From assembly GCF_003710905.1 (NCBI RefSeq), contig NZ_RHHV01000008.1:1-64000 (forward strand): DNA of 64,000 bases, written 5' to 3'. Below the pieces are notes generated by a model. The model did not search any database. It had not been told where the DNA came from and was given only the letters and a program-made list of their open reading frames with translations. Both the position numbers and the translations under genes were made by a program. The DNA is from Brevibacillus parabrevis (GTDB lineage: Bacteria; Bacillota; Bacilli; Brevibacillales; Brevibacillaceae). Within the stretch, counting starts at the first letter, position 1; each line of letters opens with the position of its first letter. This document shows positions 63,907 through 64,000 of this stretch, in pieces.

Positions 63907-64000
63907 GCCCCTTCACCCCGCGCATGATGGCGATCAGGAGCAGACAGATCGGACATAAATAGACGATGATCATGCCGAAATACGTGATGGCGTCCGCAAA
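63899..64000 (-). CDS. GerB-type endospore permease, C-terminal end (partial)
   Basis: Only the last 33 codons lie in the window: a final membrane helix (MIIVYLCPICLLLIAIM) followed by a short basic tail and TAA overlapping gerC. Position and helix fit the B subunit (spore germination permease) of the GerA-type receptor; the gene runs past the right edge. Confidence 0.7.
   Translation of the reverse strand, partial: FADAITYFGMIIVYLCPICLLLIAIMRGVKGHE

Overview
The window reads like a Brevibacillus-type aerobic, endospore-forming Firmicute. The GC content is fairly high, Shine-Dalgarno sites are strong and AGGAGG-like, TTG and GTG starts occur, and the marker genes fit: a Ger(x)C germination operon, CtsR boxes in front of clpE, a guanine riboswitch before xpt-pbuX, a CopC-CopD/YcnI copper pair and FosB. 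The genus is an inference from gene content and style; no rRNA is present. No IS element, CRISPR array, prophage or replication origin was recognised.

Region 1 (1-3121) begins in a decayed polymorphic-toxin-like gene. It is followed by a two-gene unit (an unrecognised 194-aa protein and an AbiEii-like nucleotidyltransferase) and, on the other strand, an MptD-type ECF transporter S component.

Region 2 (about 3122-26870) is the most notable part: a Fur-box-flanked nonribosomal siderophore locus of the yersiniabactin/pyochelin type. Its order is type II thioesterase, Sfp-type phosphopantetheinyl transferase, a Fur-overlapped promoter, a fused salicyl-AMP ligase/salicylate synthase, a giant NRPS (ArCP-Cy-A-PCP-Cy-A-PCP), a saccharopine-dehydrogenase-like oxidoreductase, a PchG/Irp3-like thiazolinyl imine reductase fused to a methyltransferase, and a terminal NRPS (docking-Cy-A-PCP-TE). 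All three A domains carry cysteine-type specificity codes and stuffed MT-like inserts: two degenerate and probably epimerase-like, one canonical. The predicted scaffold is salicylate plus three cyclised cysteines with no polyketide extension, which is what an ulbactin-like molecule would need.

Region 3 (27076-39807) holds an Imm33/DUF2185 protein, endonuclease V and a DMT transporter. Then comes a compact nucleoside-salvage operon: LacI regulator, nucleoside hydrolase, a complete dedicated ECF transporter (S, T, two ATPases) and ribokinase. PadR, ClpE, an SH3-like protein and a DedA/VTT-like protein follow.

Region 4 (39961-50060) holds a MocR regulator divergent from a DMT permease, potABCD, a CopC-CopD fusion with YcnI, and an MFS exporter preceded by a short leader ORF.

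Region 5 (50061-52209) is an AT-rich island with two secreted or anchored proteins, one of them golvesin-like. Region 6 (52210-60866) holds small proteins, rsgA, the guanine riboswitch with xpt-pbuX, a basic S1-type protease, a globin-MCP-CZB soluble receptor, fosB and two unrecognised proteins. Region 7 (60944-64000) holds a frameshifted sigma-factor relic, tRNA-Pro and tRNA-Leu, a DJ-1/PfpI protein and the distal end of a ger operon.
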